From Molossus alvarezi (lineage: Eukaryota; Chordata; Mammalia; Chiroptera; Molossidae): a DNA stretch of 64,000 nucleotides. This document shows positions 54,837 through 64,000 of the stretch, in pieces. The notes under the pieces were generated by a model. It had not been told where the DNA came from. It worked only from the letters and a program-made list of their open reading frames with translations, and searched no databases. The translations under genes and the position numbers were made by a program. Position 1 is the first letter of the stretch. Each line of letters opens with the position of its first letter. The stretch covers positions 18,771,501-18,835,500 of the forward strand of contig CM073886.1 in NCBI GenBank assembly GCA_037176705.1, in the 5' to 3' direction.

Positions 54837-55831
54837 TTTCCCTTTTAATTTTTTAAAATGTTGTTTCCTTGACTTACAACGGTTTGGAAGATGCGAGGTT
54901 GTGTTTTCTTTTTCTTTATTCAACAAAGGCATGTCATTCGGTAGCACTGGATCCGTGGTTAAAGCAATTGGTTTGTCCATTAAAAGACAGAGGCTGTGAG
55001 CATAGGTTGGGTTTAAACGAGGGCTACAGATTTGGCAACATTGGGAAGGCAGTTCATGGATGATGGAAATTTACAGGAAATGTTGGGGTGTTGGCTTCCC
55101 ACCGCCTATTTCCTGGGATCCCACTGCCTTGGTTTAATTTGGTACTTAGGATCTGGCGTTCATATCAGAGGACTGTGGCTGCCCTCCTCCTAACGTTGCT
55201 GCTTGGACTGAATATTTATTAACTATCCGGGGAACAGAAGACCGTTCGAGGACACTTGAGTTGATCTGTATCCCTGGAAGGTGTCATCATCATATTGGAG
55301 TGGAGAAGCAATTCATAAAGAATGACAAGACCTTATCAAGAGCAGGTAGAAGCAAAGCCTTCATCTGGTGAGAGAATGAAGTGCCCAGGAAGGTGCAGCC
55401 AGCAAATAAAAAGATCTCGGTGCCTGATAAATAAACGAGGAAACGGAGAGTTCCGGATTCACAGGAACAATCTGCACGGCCGTCCTCAGACCCCAGGGAG
55501 CCGATCTGATCAAGGGTTTCACTTGTCCTTGACAATCTTAGGAGAAAAGCAAGACTGCATGTGGGATTATACATGACAGCTGACTTTTAGCTTTAATTTT
55601 AGGGTGAGGGTACAAAAGGGAGTGGTGGGGTCTGTGGCGGATTGGACCAGTCAATGCTCCAGGTGAATAGACTGCTCAGGTGTAGCAGATGGTTCTCATG
55701 AAAAGATGAAGGTGCCATGGGCCAGATCTTCTGATTATCCAAGGAAAGCCAAATAGCTAGATTTTTAATGTGAAATCTTCTATTTTCTATAATGATCAAT
55801 ACTAATTCATTTTTTATTTTTTATATTTTAA
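54837..55831. other. Unique sequence, nothing recognised
   Basis: No repeat family or exon recognised. Frames of 84-94 codons overlap on both strands at 55290-55576. Confidence 0.35.
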
Positions 55832-56060
55832 TGTGTTTTTTTTTTTTTTTTTTTTTTTTTAGTTAATTTTTTTTTAGAGAGAGAGGAAGGGAGAGACAGA
55901 AACAGATGTGGGAGAGAAACATTGATCAACTGCCTTCTGCATAACCCCCTACTAGAGATTTGAGCCTGAAACCTGGGCATGTGCCCTGACCGGGAATCAA
56001 ACCAGGACTTCTCAGTCCATGGGCCGACCCTCAATCCACTGAGCCACACCGGCTGGGCCA
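55832..56060 (-). mobile_element. VES SINE with long A-tail
   Basis: Minus-strand copy with head ending at about 56058 (gagccacaccggctgggcc) and a T-run of about 25 (55836-55860) as its tail. Confidence 0.9.
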
Positions 56061-56179
56061 TTTTTTAAACTGTTTTGGCCAACATCAAAAGACATGCACC
56101 ACAGAGTAAGTGTGTTCAGATTGGGCACTGCACACCTCCAGGGGTCCATGCACACAAAACTTTGTGCTGGGTTTAAAAA

Positions 56180-56925
56180 AAATCTTTATTGAGATTCACA
56201 TACTGTATAGTATCCAGTGCTACAAAGTCTACCCATTAAAAATGTGCAGTTCAATGATTTTTATTATATTCCCAGAGTTGATGGAACATCAACACTATCC
56301 CCTTTTGTGGCCAAATAATATTCCGGCATATGAATGTACTACATTTTATTGGTTCATTTACTAGCCGATGGATATTTGGGTCGTGTGCTGTTTTGGACTC
56401 TGATTGAATAATGATTCTGTGAACATTCATGTGTGAGTGTGTCTGTGGACATACTTTCATCTGTCTTGGATATACACCCAGGAGTGGAATTCCAAGTCAC
56501 ATCCTACCTCTGTATCTAACATCTTGAAGAAGTGATTGCCCCATGAAAAATGAAATAAAAATGCAACCATGTGTGTTGCAAAAACAAAACCAGGCAAAGT
56601 GGCTGCTCCATTTTGCATTTCCACCAGCAGTATCAGAGGGCTCCAATTTCTGCAAATTCTTGCCAACACTTATTACATTTGTGATTACAGTCATTTTAGT
56701 GAGGGCACAGTAATATCTGTGGTTTTGATTTGAATTTCTGTAATGACCAGGGGCACTGAGTATCTTTTTTATGTGATTTTCGGCCATTTGTGTGTCTTTT
56801 GGGGATAAATATCTACTTGAATCCTTTATCTATTTATTTTTAAAAATTGGGTATTTATCTTATATTATTGAGTTTGATTATCGAACTATAAGGATTTTGT
56901 TATATATTCTGTTTCAAATAATCTG
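56180..56925 (-). mobile_element. Old L1 (L1M-type) 3' region, antisense
   Basis: A long ordered antisense match: 'aatctttattgagattcaca', 'tgtgcagttcaatgattttt', 'ggccaaataatattccggca', 'gatggatatttgggtcgtgt', 'tacacccaggagtggaattc', 'tcttgccaacacttattaca', 'atctgtggttttgatttgaa'. Covers the ORF2 C-terminus and adjoining 3' part, heavily mutated. Confidence 0.85.
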
Positions 56926-57103
56926 ACGTGGACATTTGGCATTATTCATGGCCTTGTGCAGAATCATTTCACTCTTCCCAACCAGAGTTCACATCAAAGA
57001 ATGCTCCAAATCGTTGCTCAGAACATGAGCATTGTAAACGGCTCTTTTCTTGCTGCTTTACAAAGTTAAGTAAAATAGATCTGCATTTCTTGAATGCATT
57101 TTA

Positions 57104-57325
57104 CTTAAAATAATTTTTTTCTTTATTGAATTTAGAGAGAAAGGAAGGGAGAGGGAGAGAGAGACAGAAACAACTATGAGAGAGAACATCAACTGGCCCC
57201 TTTTTGCATGCCCCCCACTGGGGATTGGGCCCAAAACCTGAGCATGTGCTCTGACCGGAAATCGAACCAGTGACCTCCTGGTGCATGGGTTGATGCTCAA
57301 CCATGGAGCCACACCGGCCAGGCTG
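57104..57325 (-). mobile_element. VES SINE with perfect 14-bp duplication
   Basis: Minus-strand copy bracketed by ttgaatgcatttta at 57090-57103 and 57326-57339. Body has 'gagagaaaggaagggagagg' on the plus strand. Confidence 0.95.
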
Positions 57326-57339
57326 TTGAATGCATTTTA

Positions 57340-57547
57340 AATTTGCAACCACCCAGGGGTTTGCTGATGGCTGTGTACATATGTGAAATTGTCACCTGAG
57401 GTCTACCAGTAGCATGTGGGTTTCAGGAAATTCAAGCTAATGAAGATCCCCCTAATATTTTAGAATCCTAGACTATTTCTCACTTGTGAGTTCAACATAC
57501 ACGCCTCATCCTGGAAGCCTCTGCTCATCTCAGAATAACAAGGAAGC

Positions 57548-57585
<38 letters not shown>

Positions 57586-57749
57586 ACACACACACACCCT
57601 CATCTAAGAGGCTCCCACACTGACTAGGCAGCAGAAAGCCAAGCAGTTAGGAATTTTTCCTTCTCCACCAGCAGGGGGCCTTCCCCTTTTTGTTACACAC
57701 AGAGACCCAGTTTTCTCCTGGGTACATGGTGCTAATCATAGTTTCCTCC
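57340..57749. other. Unique sequence with CA microsatellite
   Basis: (CA)n at 57549-57598, otherwise unrecognised. Confidence 0.4.
57549..57598. repeat. (CA)n microsatellite
   Basis: About 24 CA units with one interruption (ccac) at 57584. Confidence 0.92.
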
Positions 57750-58078
57750 TGTCTTAGGCTGCTCAGTCTGTTATAACAAAAATACCATAGACTGAGTAGC
57801 TTAAACACAATGGACATTTATTTCTCACAGTTCTGGAGGTTGGAAGTTCAAGATCAAGGTGTTGACAGATTTGGTGTCTGGTGAGAGCCCAGGTCCTGCA
57901 TCAGAGCTGGTGCCTTCTCACTGTGCCCTCACGTGGCAGAAGGGCAAAGGAGCTCTCTGGTCTCTGTTAGAAGGGATCTGCCCTGATGACCTAATTACCT
58001 CCCAAAGCGCCCTCACCTGCTATCACATTGCGGGTCAGTATTTCAGCCCCTAACACCCCTCCACAGGGGAACTAATAC
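57750..58078 (-). mobile_element. MLT1-like MaLR LTR
   Basis: Starts tgtcttaggctgctcagtct, then 'ataccatagactgagtagct', 'tttctcacagttctggaggt', 'aagttcaagatcaaggtgtt', 'tgtgccctcacgtggcagaa', 'gacctaattacctcccaaag', 'atcacattgcgggtcagtat'. A well-ordered antisense MLT1 LTR; solo, no internal region. Confidence 0.8.
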
Positions 58079-58084
58079 CACTCA

Positions 58085-58335
58085 GTGGCAGTGTGGTGCA
58101 GTGGTGGAAGGCTGGGACTGGGGAGCCAGGATGCACAGGTTCAAATCCCAGCGGCTCACCTCCTGTCTAGGTCGTCTTGAGGAGGCGCTTTAACAGTACA
58201 GCTCTCACGTCCGCATTTTTCAAACGCAGAACCGAGCCCCGAGCTTAAAGAGCTGCCCGCGTTACGGGAGTTAATATCCATGGACAACTAGACTAGCACC
58301 TAGCAGAGAGCAGATGTTTCATAAATGTTCCTAAG
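58085..58335 (+). mobile_element. MIR SINE
   Basis: Nearly full-length: 'gcagtgtggtgcagtggtgg', 'gactggggagccaggatgca', 'aggttcaaatcccagcggct', and the 3' 'ctagcacctagcagagagca' with 'catggacaactag' before it. Confidence 0.75.
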
Positions 58336-58849
58336 CGCCAGTCAGTCCCATGGAGTAAGATACACGAGCCCAGTCCTGAGCAGAAGCCACGGCACAGGGT
58401 GAGTGTGTGTGAAATGTGGTGGCGGCATCATCTTCCCCCGAGCGCCCGAGGAGCCGCAGAGGGAACCCGGGTGTCGTGGCTGGGGCCTTGGCACAAGGCA
58501 GGCCGGGAGTCTGGGATTCCATCCTTGGGCTCTGTGGTCTCATCTCCCTCACCTCCCTTACAAGACTCATCACGCAAGTTGGAGGGAGACAGACTGATTA
58601 GTTTTCTGTCTTCTCAAAGGCAATTTTTTTAAAATTAATTATGCTGTTGATGGACAGGACGTGCTTCTGTTCCTGCTCCTCCTGGCCCTCCCCCTGGCCT
58701 CCTGCTCCAGCTGAGCCTCTGTCAGGAGCTGCTGGGCTAGGCAGCCTGTCACAACCTTGTTTTATTATAGCTTTCAAAAGATGACCTCTCATTCCGCACA
58801 CTCGTGTTTATAGAGGACTTCTGGCATTCTGAAAGGAAACAGAGAGCAG
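58336..58849. other. Unique sequence, nothing recognised
   Basis: Overlapping 61-80 codon frames on both strands in GC-rich DNA, judged chance. Confidence 0.35.
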
Positions 58850-59520
58850 CGGCTCCAAACCCTTTATTTGCTTCAGCTGATAACGGCTCTGGCCAGAGAT
58901 GAACGCCGCGGTGATTACAAGATGTAATTTACTACAAAAGACAGTTAATATTACTTACAAACCTGTCATCAGTTCTGGGGAAATCAGAGCTGAAACGGCG
59001 GACGCGACGAATCTGAATCCACCTAAATATCGTGGCCTGATAGAATTACACGTTTATAGATTTCCCATTTAAGAAGCAGCCCCGTTATGAAACATTCATC
59101 CTCGCAGGCAGACAATATAAGTAACAAGCAAGATTATATCCTTTTATGTGGATCAAGGACATAGGCACCGTGAGAGAGAAAAGGAGGGGAAAAAATCCCT
59201 TAAGAGGAACTTAAATGCTACCCTTGTGAATTATACCTGGGGATATTAACTGGGGAATTAGATCTGTGAAAAGCCTCTAATATGACTAAACAAAGTCTCC
59301 CAGCTAATGCTCTGAATCAGAAAAATGTGTGGAAATATAGCCTCTTAAATGTGATTATAGCCAGAGCTGTAGTTACACCCCGAGAAAGGGCATTGAAAGA
59401 GAGGAATGAAAGAAAAAAAATGTTTTAAAACTTTGGTGTCAGATGAGAAATTACAGAGTAGCACCAGCTTAGGGATTTAAATAACCCCTTTAGCCACATT
59501 TTAAAGCCTTTGTGCTTTAA
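58850..59520. promoter_or_regulatory. Candidate conserved noncoding element
   Basis: A 670-bp repeat-free block. Motifs include gatgtaatttac, gacagttaatattactta, tagaattacacgtttataga, attaactggggaattagatc, ttatagcc and gatttaaataacccc. The largest such block in the window. Conservation cannot be tested here. Confidence 0.4.
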
Positions 59521-59522
59521 AC

Positions 59523-59548
59523 TGAAAAAAAAAAAAAAAAAAAAAAAA
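59523..59548. repeat. Poly(A) run
   Basis: About 25 A residues. No recognisable retroelement precedes it on the plus strand. Confidence 0.85.
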
Positions 59549-60749
59549 GAAAGGAATGAGACATCCAAGTTGGCACTTAAAAACACAAGAAAACAAAAAA
59601 CAATAAATGTGGACAAAATTATTTAGCAAGTGAATGTTGAAATTGAAATTGAAAGCCTGTTCTTGTTCTTTTATTCTGACAAATACTTATTACAGTTCTG
59701 TTAGACAAAGGAAGTCACCATCAAAGTTAATGAGTCTGAACTGGCAAAATCATAGCCAGCCTCCAAGAGAAATCAAACCGAAGATAGTTGAGCAGATAAC
59801 GGTAAGGCCAATTTGCCTCCCTCAAACTGGCATAATTCTGAAGTCAGGAAAACTATATTCACAGGCCTGAGACAAAACTTTCCCAATGTTATATATATAT
59901 TTTAAATCCTACTATTTGGAAATGATCATGGAGGATGACAAGATGACCAAAGAAACTAGGTGAACCAATACCCAGTCTTTTAGAGAGGGAGAAAAGGTGG
60001 GCTTTGAGACCGGTCGATTTCGGATCATGAAAGGGAAGAGCCACTTTCGCCCAGTGACTTTTGAGCGAGGTTGTGTTTCCGGCTGGGGTTGGCCTTGGCA
60101 GGCTGCGGCTTGAGTCTTTCCGCTTCTGGAAGGGCAGCCCCCTCTGACAGAAGTTCAAGAGTGTTCCTACTTCACTTGGGGATGGTGTAGTGGGGATTAA
60201 GCCCGGCGTGTGTGTGCTTTTGTCCGTATCGTGAATGGGTCTTTGCGATTTCCCTCTGGATGCTCCCCAAGCACTCCATCTGAAGTCAGCTCCCGGCAAA
60301 GGCTGTCCCGGGATCTTCTCTCCTCTTATCCTCAACCTGAGCCTCAAGACTACGTCGCTCAAACACACTCTCATGTACACACAGAGTGATGAGGAGAGAC
60401 CAGGTCTGTGGAGGTGGCTCCATTGCAACATATCCTCCCAGGTATATGTGTTGAAGACAAGAGAAAGAAAGTAGGAGAGACGTGTTTGGGTTTGACCCAA
60501 GCAAATAGGACTTTGCTCAGCCTTCTGACTCTACCTCATGGGACCACAGGGTCTGTGAAAGAGGGGGGGCTGGAGCCCAGGGTCATGCCTTCTAAGGCAC
60601 AGCGACCTTGCCTGCTGGTACCGGAGTCCAATCATTAATTTAGACAGTTCTTTCTTGCGGGAAGGGGCAGAGGATCAAGCGGTAAAGCGGACGGCTGGAC
60701 AGAGCAGGCAGGAGGAGAGGACTGGAATTCCGTTTCCCTCCATGATTTC
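59549..60749. other. Unique sequence with the longest open frame
   Basis: A minus-strand frame of 203 codons spans 59889-60500. I recognise no domain, signal or membrane segment in it. It is free of recognised repeats and overlapped by two plus-strand frames. With no homology evidence I treat it as noncoding. Confidence 0.35.
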
Positions 60750-60959
60750 TTTCCTAAGTCCCTTATTGACCACTTGTATATATTCTTTGGAGAAATGTCT
60801 ATTCAAGTCCTTTGCCCGTTTTTCGATTGGTTTGGTTGCTGTTGAGTTCTAGGTGTTCTTTGTATATTCCGGATACCAATTCCTTTTCAGAGGTTGAATT
60901 TGCCAATAGGATCTCACCTCCTGATAGAAGCCTTCGATGCACAAAAATTGTAAATCTTG
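60750..60959 (-). mobile_element. Old L1 fragment, antisense, part 1
   Basis: 'tattgaccacttgtatatat', 'tctttggagaaatgtctatt', 'caagtcctttgcccgttttt', 'gttctttgtatattccggat' are the antisense L1M tail region. Interrupted by a VES and resumed at 61212. Confidence 0.8.
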
Positions 60960-61211
60960 CCCTGGCCATTTTGGCTCAGCGGTTAGAGCGTTGGCCTGTG
61001 GACCAGAGAGTCCCAGGTTCGGTTTCCGCTGAGGGCACGTACCTCGGTTGCAGTTTGTTCCCGTCCCCAGTTGGGGCCGTGTGGGTGGCAACCAGTCGAT
61101 GTGTCTTTCTCATATCAATGTTTCTCTGTCTCTCTCTTCCTCCTTCTCTCCCTCCCGCTCTATCTAAAGATAAATGCAAAAATGTCCTCGGGTGAGGATT
61201 AAAAAAAAAAA
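60960..61211 (+). mobile_element. VES SINE nested in old L1
   Basis: Full-length copy (head 'ccctggccattttggctcag', 3' end 'atgtcctcgggtgaggatta'). Flanks gtaaatcttg at 60950-60959 and 61212-61221. Confidence 0.95.
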
Positions 61212-61300
61212 GTAAATCTTGATGAAGTCCAATTTGTCTATTTTTTTATTTTATTTTTGTTGCCTGTGGTTTTGGTACTAAGCTGTTTATAACAACAGCA
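61212..61300 (-). mobile_element. Old L1 fragment, antisense, part 2
   Basis: 'cttgatgaagtccaatttgt', 'ctatttttttattttatttt' and 'gttgcctgtggttttggtac' continue the L1 after the SINE. Confidence 0.75.
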
Positions 61301-61770
61301 GCAAACTGTGTATTTGTCCAAATCCGGATGCCCTCTCTGAAACAAGAAGGGAAGGTCAGTGAAACCTCATGATTTAGTGCTTAGACCTCCAGCTAGCAGG
61401 GGAGCGGAGCTGCGTGTGCCCTACTGCCAGGCCCCAAAGTGCCAAGGTGTTCTTGTTCTTGCAGAAGGACCACCTGCAGGGTGGGGATGTGCACGATGCT
61501 GGCAGCCAGGCTGGACTCCTGGGAGAGCCTCCTCCTTCCCGTTCCGCTGGCTCACCTCCAAGGTGGTCAGGTGCTCAGTGATGCATGGACAGCTCATATG
61601 TTCACCCGTGAACCACATCCGCACTCAAGATGGGCTGGGAACGCAATTCTCCTTGTTCCACTCTCTGCCTTATCCTTTCTGTGGGTTTCTGTTGCTACCA
61701 CTTTGCTCTTAGAAAATTGTCGGATTTTAGAACAAAAAGGCAATGAAAACCCACCCCCCCTTACAGGCAA
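61301..61770. other. Unique sequence, nothing recognised
   Basis: Two overlapping plus frames of 111-117 codons; no domain seen. Confidence 0.35.
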
Positions 61771-61880
61771 ATAAAATCACTGAGGCCTGGAGTGGTTAAG
61801 ATCCCTGCCTGAATTCCTGTAACTAATGAGCAGTAAAACCAGAGCGGGAGACTGGAATCCTGACTCGGGGCGGCGCCCTT
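61771..61880 (-). mobile_element. MIR SINE
   Basis: Antisense MIR: 'atcactgaggcctggagtgg', 'ttaagatccctgcctgaatt', 'aaccagagcgggagactgga'. Confidence 0.6.
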
Positions 61881-61898
61881 AGTCCTTCTCCTTGTCAT

Positions 61899-61899
61899 C

Positions 61900-61938
<39 letters not shown>

Positions 61939-61951
61939 ACGCGCGCGCACG
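61899..61951. repeat. (CA)n joined to (GC)n tract
   Basis: About 20 CA units followed by gcgcgcgc. Uninterrupted purine-pyrimidine alternation over about 50 bp; a strong Z-DNA candidate. Confidence 0.92.
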
Positions 61952-62426
61952 CAGCCTCATAATTGCATTAATTCCCGTAAGTATCTGCTGATACTCTCGT
62001 CTTCATCCTGATGGCACACAAAAAGTAATAATAATAATCGAAGAGTCGCAAATAGAAAATAATTATTGCCACTTCGGTCTTAGTGGATTGCTGTTCGAAC
62101 GTGAGATGGTCTCAGGAGTGACCGTGGACAGGTCCGAATCACAGTGTTCATTAGCGATAAGAATCACAAACTCAGACACCGCAGTTTAAAGGGTGGGGTG
62201 GCCCTATGGGAATACAGCTTCAAATGGCCAGAGCTTGTTTTTTTTTTAGAAGAACCTGGAAATGTGATTCTTGTGTGCGATATCTTGATTTTTTAACTTA
62301 TATTTTTAAAGGAATCAATTTTACAATTTCAGCATGAATGTCGCTGCCTCCTGAACAAAACCAAACCTCTGTGTGTGCCCTGAATAGGGACCACAGATTT
62401 TAAGATCTTTGCTTTTTCAGTTAGGC
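61952..62426. other. Unique AT-rich sequence
   Basis: Repeat-free except for an ataataataat run at 62027-62038 and poly(T) at 62239-62248. Nothing recognised. Confidence 0.35.
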
Positions 62427-62602
62427 CAGTGTTTCTCAAAACACACACATTGGAAGCAGGGGGAGAGCTTTTTAAAATGCCAACGTGTCATTCAACCTGA
62501 CTCCAGACCGAATGCCTCTGAGTGTCTCCGGGTGGACTTAGGGCATCAAGACTCATTAATGTGCCCCAGGCGACTGCATTGTGTCGGAGGGTTAAGAACT
62601 GC
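62427..62602 (+). mobile_element. MER5A-like hAT-Charlie element
   Basis: Starts cagtgtttctcaaaacacac and ends gagggttaagaactgc. Internal 'aatgcctctgagtgtctccg' and 'catcaagactcattaatgtg' match MER5A. Eight-bp flanks are not recognisable. Confidence 0.6.
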
Positions 62603-64000
62603 AGGGCTCAAGGCAGTGTCTGCAGCCAGGATCCTATCCCGTCCCTCCTTCCCTTCAGTGAGGACATCTGGACTATGATTGCAGGACATCAAGCTGGCCC
62701 TAATCTTAGGGTTCACATCTGGATAATTGGCTGTGTGTCTTCTTTCTGGTCCTTTTCTGGGCATTTTATAGACACAGACAGATGTCTCTTTAACTTCATT
62801 TGCCATGTGTCCCTTCTGTGAAATTTCGATCCCAAACTTTGCGACGTGTCGCACCTCTGGAGCGAGTGGGTGGTTCACTGAAGTTTGTTTGTAGCTTCTT
62901 AGCTTTGATCCCTTTTCATCTCTCAGCCCTGGGGTTTGTCCAGCCAAACGTGATGTGTTGCGCTGCTGCCTGTGTCCTTGTGAATTCACAGGCTTGTCCT
63001 TGAAACACCAGGAGCCCCTGTTGGTACTGCTGAGCCCTTTTTAGCTCCAGTTCCGGTCCCATCTGCTTCTCCTTCCTCTCCTTGCTGTTTGCCACACGCG
63101 CCTCCTGCCTTTCCATGCCAGCTTCTGGAGTCACTGTGATAACCCGAGCAAGCCCTGCAAAAAGCAAAATAAAATGCCAACAGCATAGACCCAGAAACTA
63201 CCAGAGAGGACAGGAGGATCTTTAGAATGGCTTTTATTTCATCTCTGTGACTCTTATCAGTGATTTTGTCTTTTGTGATGATAGCATTGTGGTCATATTG
63301 GAAAGTATAGATGCTTTTTAGTGGTGCACACTGATTAGGAAGTAGAGTTGAGATGATATAAGCTCTGGAGTTTACTTAGCAAATAAATGAAGAAGAAAAT
63401 AGCAACCTAAAAACAAAGTTGGAAAAGCTTGATTACTGTTGAATATGGGCGATGGGCGCAAGGAGCTCATTATGAACTAGGTTCTACTCTTGTGCATGCT
63501 TAAATATTTCATCCTGCACGCATGTATATAAATCGAGGATCTGATAAGAATACGCGATCCCAAGATTCTATAGCTATTTCTTTCTTATTAATTAATCTGC
63601 GCTCAGGGTGGATGTAACGGCAAGAGAAATTAGTGGATGGCATTTTAAATAGACATGACTAGTTTCATAATAAAAACAACACATGCAATTAAGCAAATAG
63701 AGAAAATATCATCCACAATTTCATCTTCCTGACGTAACTGATGTTAGCTCTTACAGTTCGCCGTATGGCATTGTTTCTATTGCTGCGCGCCCATTTGGAT
63801 TCCTGCTTTATTTATGGGTGGTATTATCAAGCACAGACCGCGGACTGGATTTTGCATTGTGGCAATATCAGCTTTCTAGCTGCTTTGAATTTACAATCTT
63901 CAATAAGTCCTGAAGAGGGAAACCAGAAGGGACAGCATTTTGCCCAAATGCAATCATCCAGGGAGTTTGTCAGTGGAGTCCATTCCTGTGCTGGCTCGTG
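62603..64000. other. Unique sequence to window end
   Basis: No gene or named repeat supported. A 147-codon minus frame (62546-62989) overlaps the MER5A-like element and is not credible as a gene. 63640-63760 may hold a decayed old LINE piece. Confidence 0.35.

Noticed and set aside
59523..59548. Poly(A) as the end of a processed pseudogene
   Set aside because: The sequence before it is not recognisable as an mRNA, and no target duplication was found.
62546..62989. 147-codon minus frame
   Set aside because: It overlaps a MER5A-like transposon and matches nothing known.

Overview
The window is nuclear DNA from a mammal, and the repeats point to a bat. I count 22 copies of the tRNA-derived VES SINE, which is known from yangochiropteran (vespertilionid-type) microbats. 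Many VES copies have visible target-site duplications. They sit among pan-mammalian L1, L2, MIR, hAT-type and MaLR-type LTR relics. I recognised none of the Helitron or young DNA transposons that mark some vespertilionids, so I do not name a family or species.

I found no protein-coding gene, tRNA or rRNA gene, or CRISPR array. The open frames are short, most overlap repeats, and the longest (203 codons, minus strand, 59889-60500) matches nothing I know. The window reads as an intergenic desert or the inside of a very large intron.

Layout. 1-840: 3' end of an L1 with an ORF2 relic and a G-rich 3' UTR. 841-13440: mostly old sequence with L2, MIR, MER5-like and broken L1 pieces, a hAT element nested in L2 (12056-12321), and an ancient LTR (13000-13440). 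13800-14340: AT-rich, repeat-free block resembling a conserved noncoding element. 16-24 kb: seven VES copies (one tailed by a long TTCC microsatellite), two MIRs, an L1 3' end, and a 250-bp purine/pyrimidine-alternating tract. 24-32 kb: L2, MIR, an L1 3' end interrupted by a VES, another L1 3' end, and LTRs, one carrying a 67-bp tandem repeat. 32.9-33.6, 42.0-42.3, 44.0-44.4 and 58.85-59.5 kb: further repeat-free AT-rich blocks that may be conserved regulatory DNA. 46-51 kb: six VES copies, including a recent insertion with a perfect 17-bp duplication and a head-to-head pair. 51.5-53.35 kb: an inverted repeat with roughly 300-bp arms around a 1.2-kb spacer holding an LTR. 54-61 kb: L1 fragments, VES, MLT1-like LTR, MIR. 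61-64 kb: CA/GC tract, MER5A-like element and unremarkable sequence.

Nothing here forms a pathway or operon. The points most worth following are the three head-only VES copies that share one 3' end, the 51.5-53.3 kb inverted repeat, the repeat-free AT-rich blocks, and the SINE-tail-derived TTCC array. I see no convincing sign of a new functional system. All family names come from reading by eye against remembered consensus sequences.
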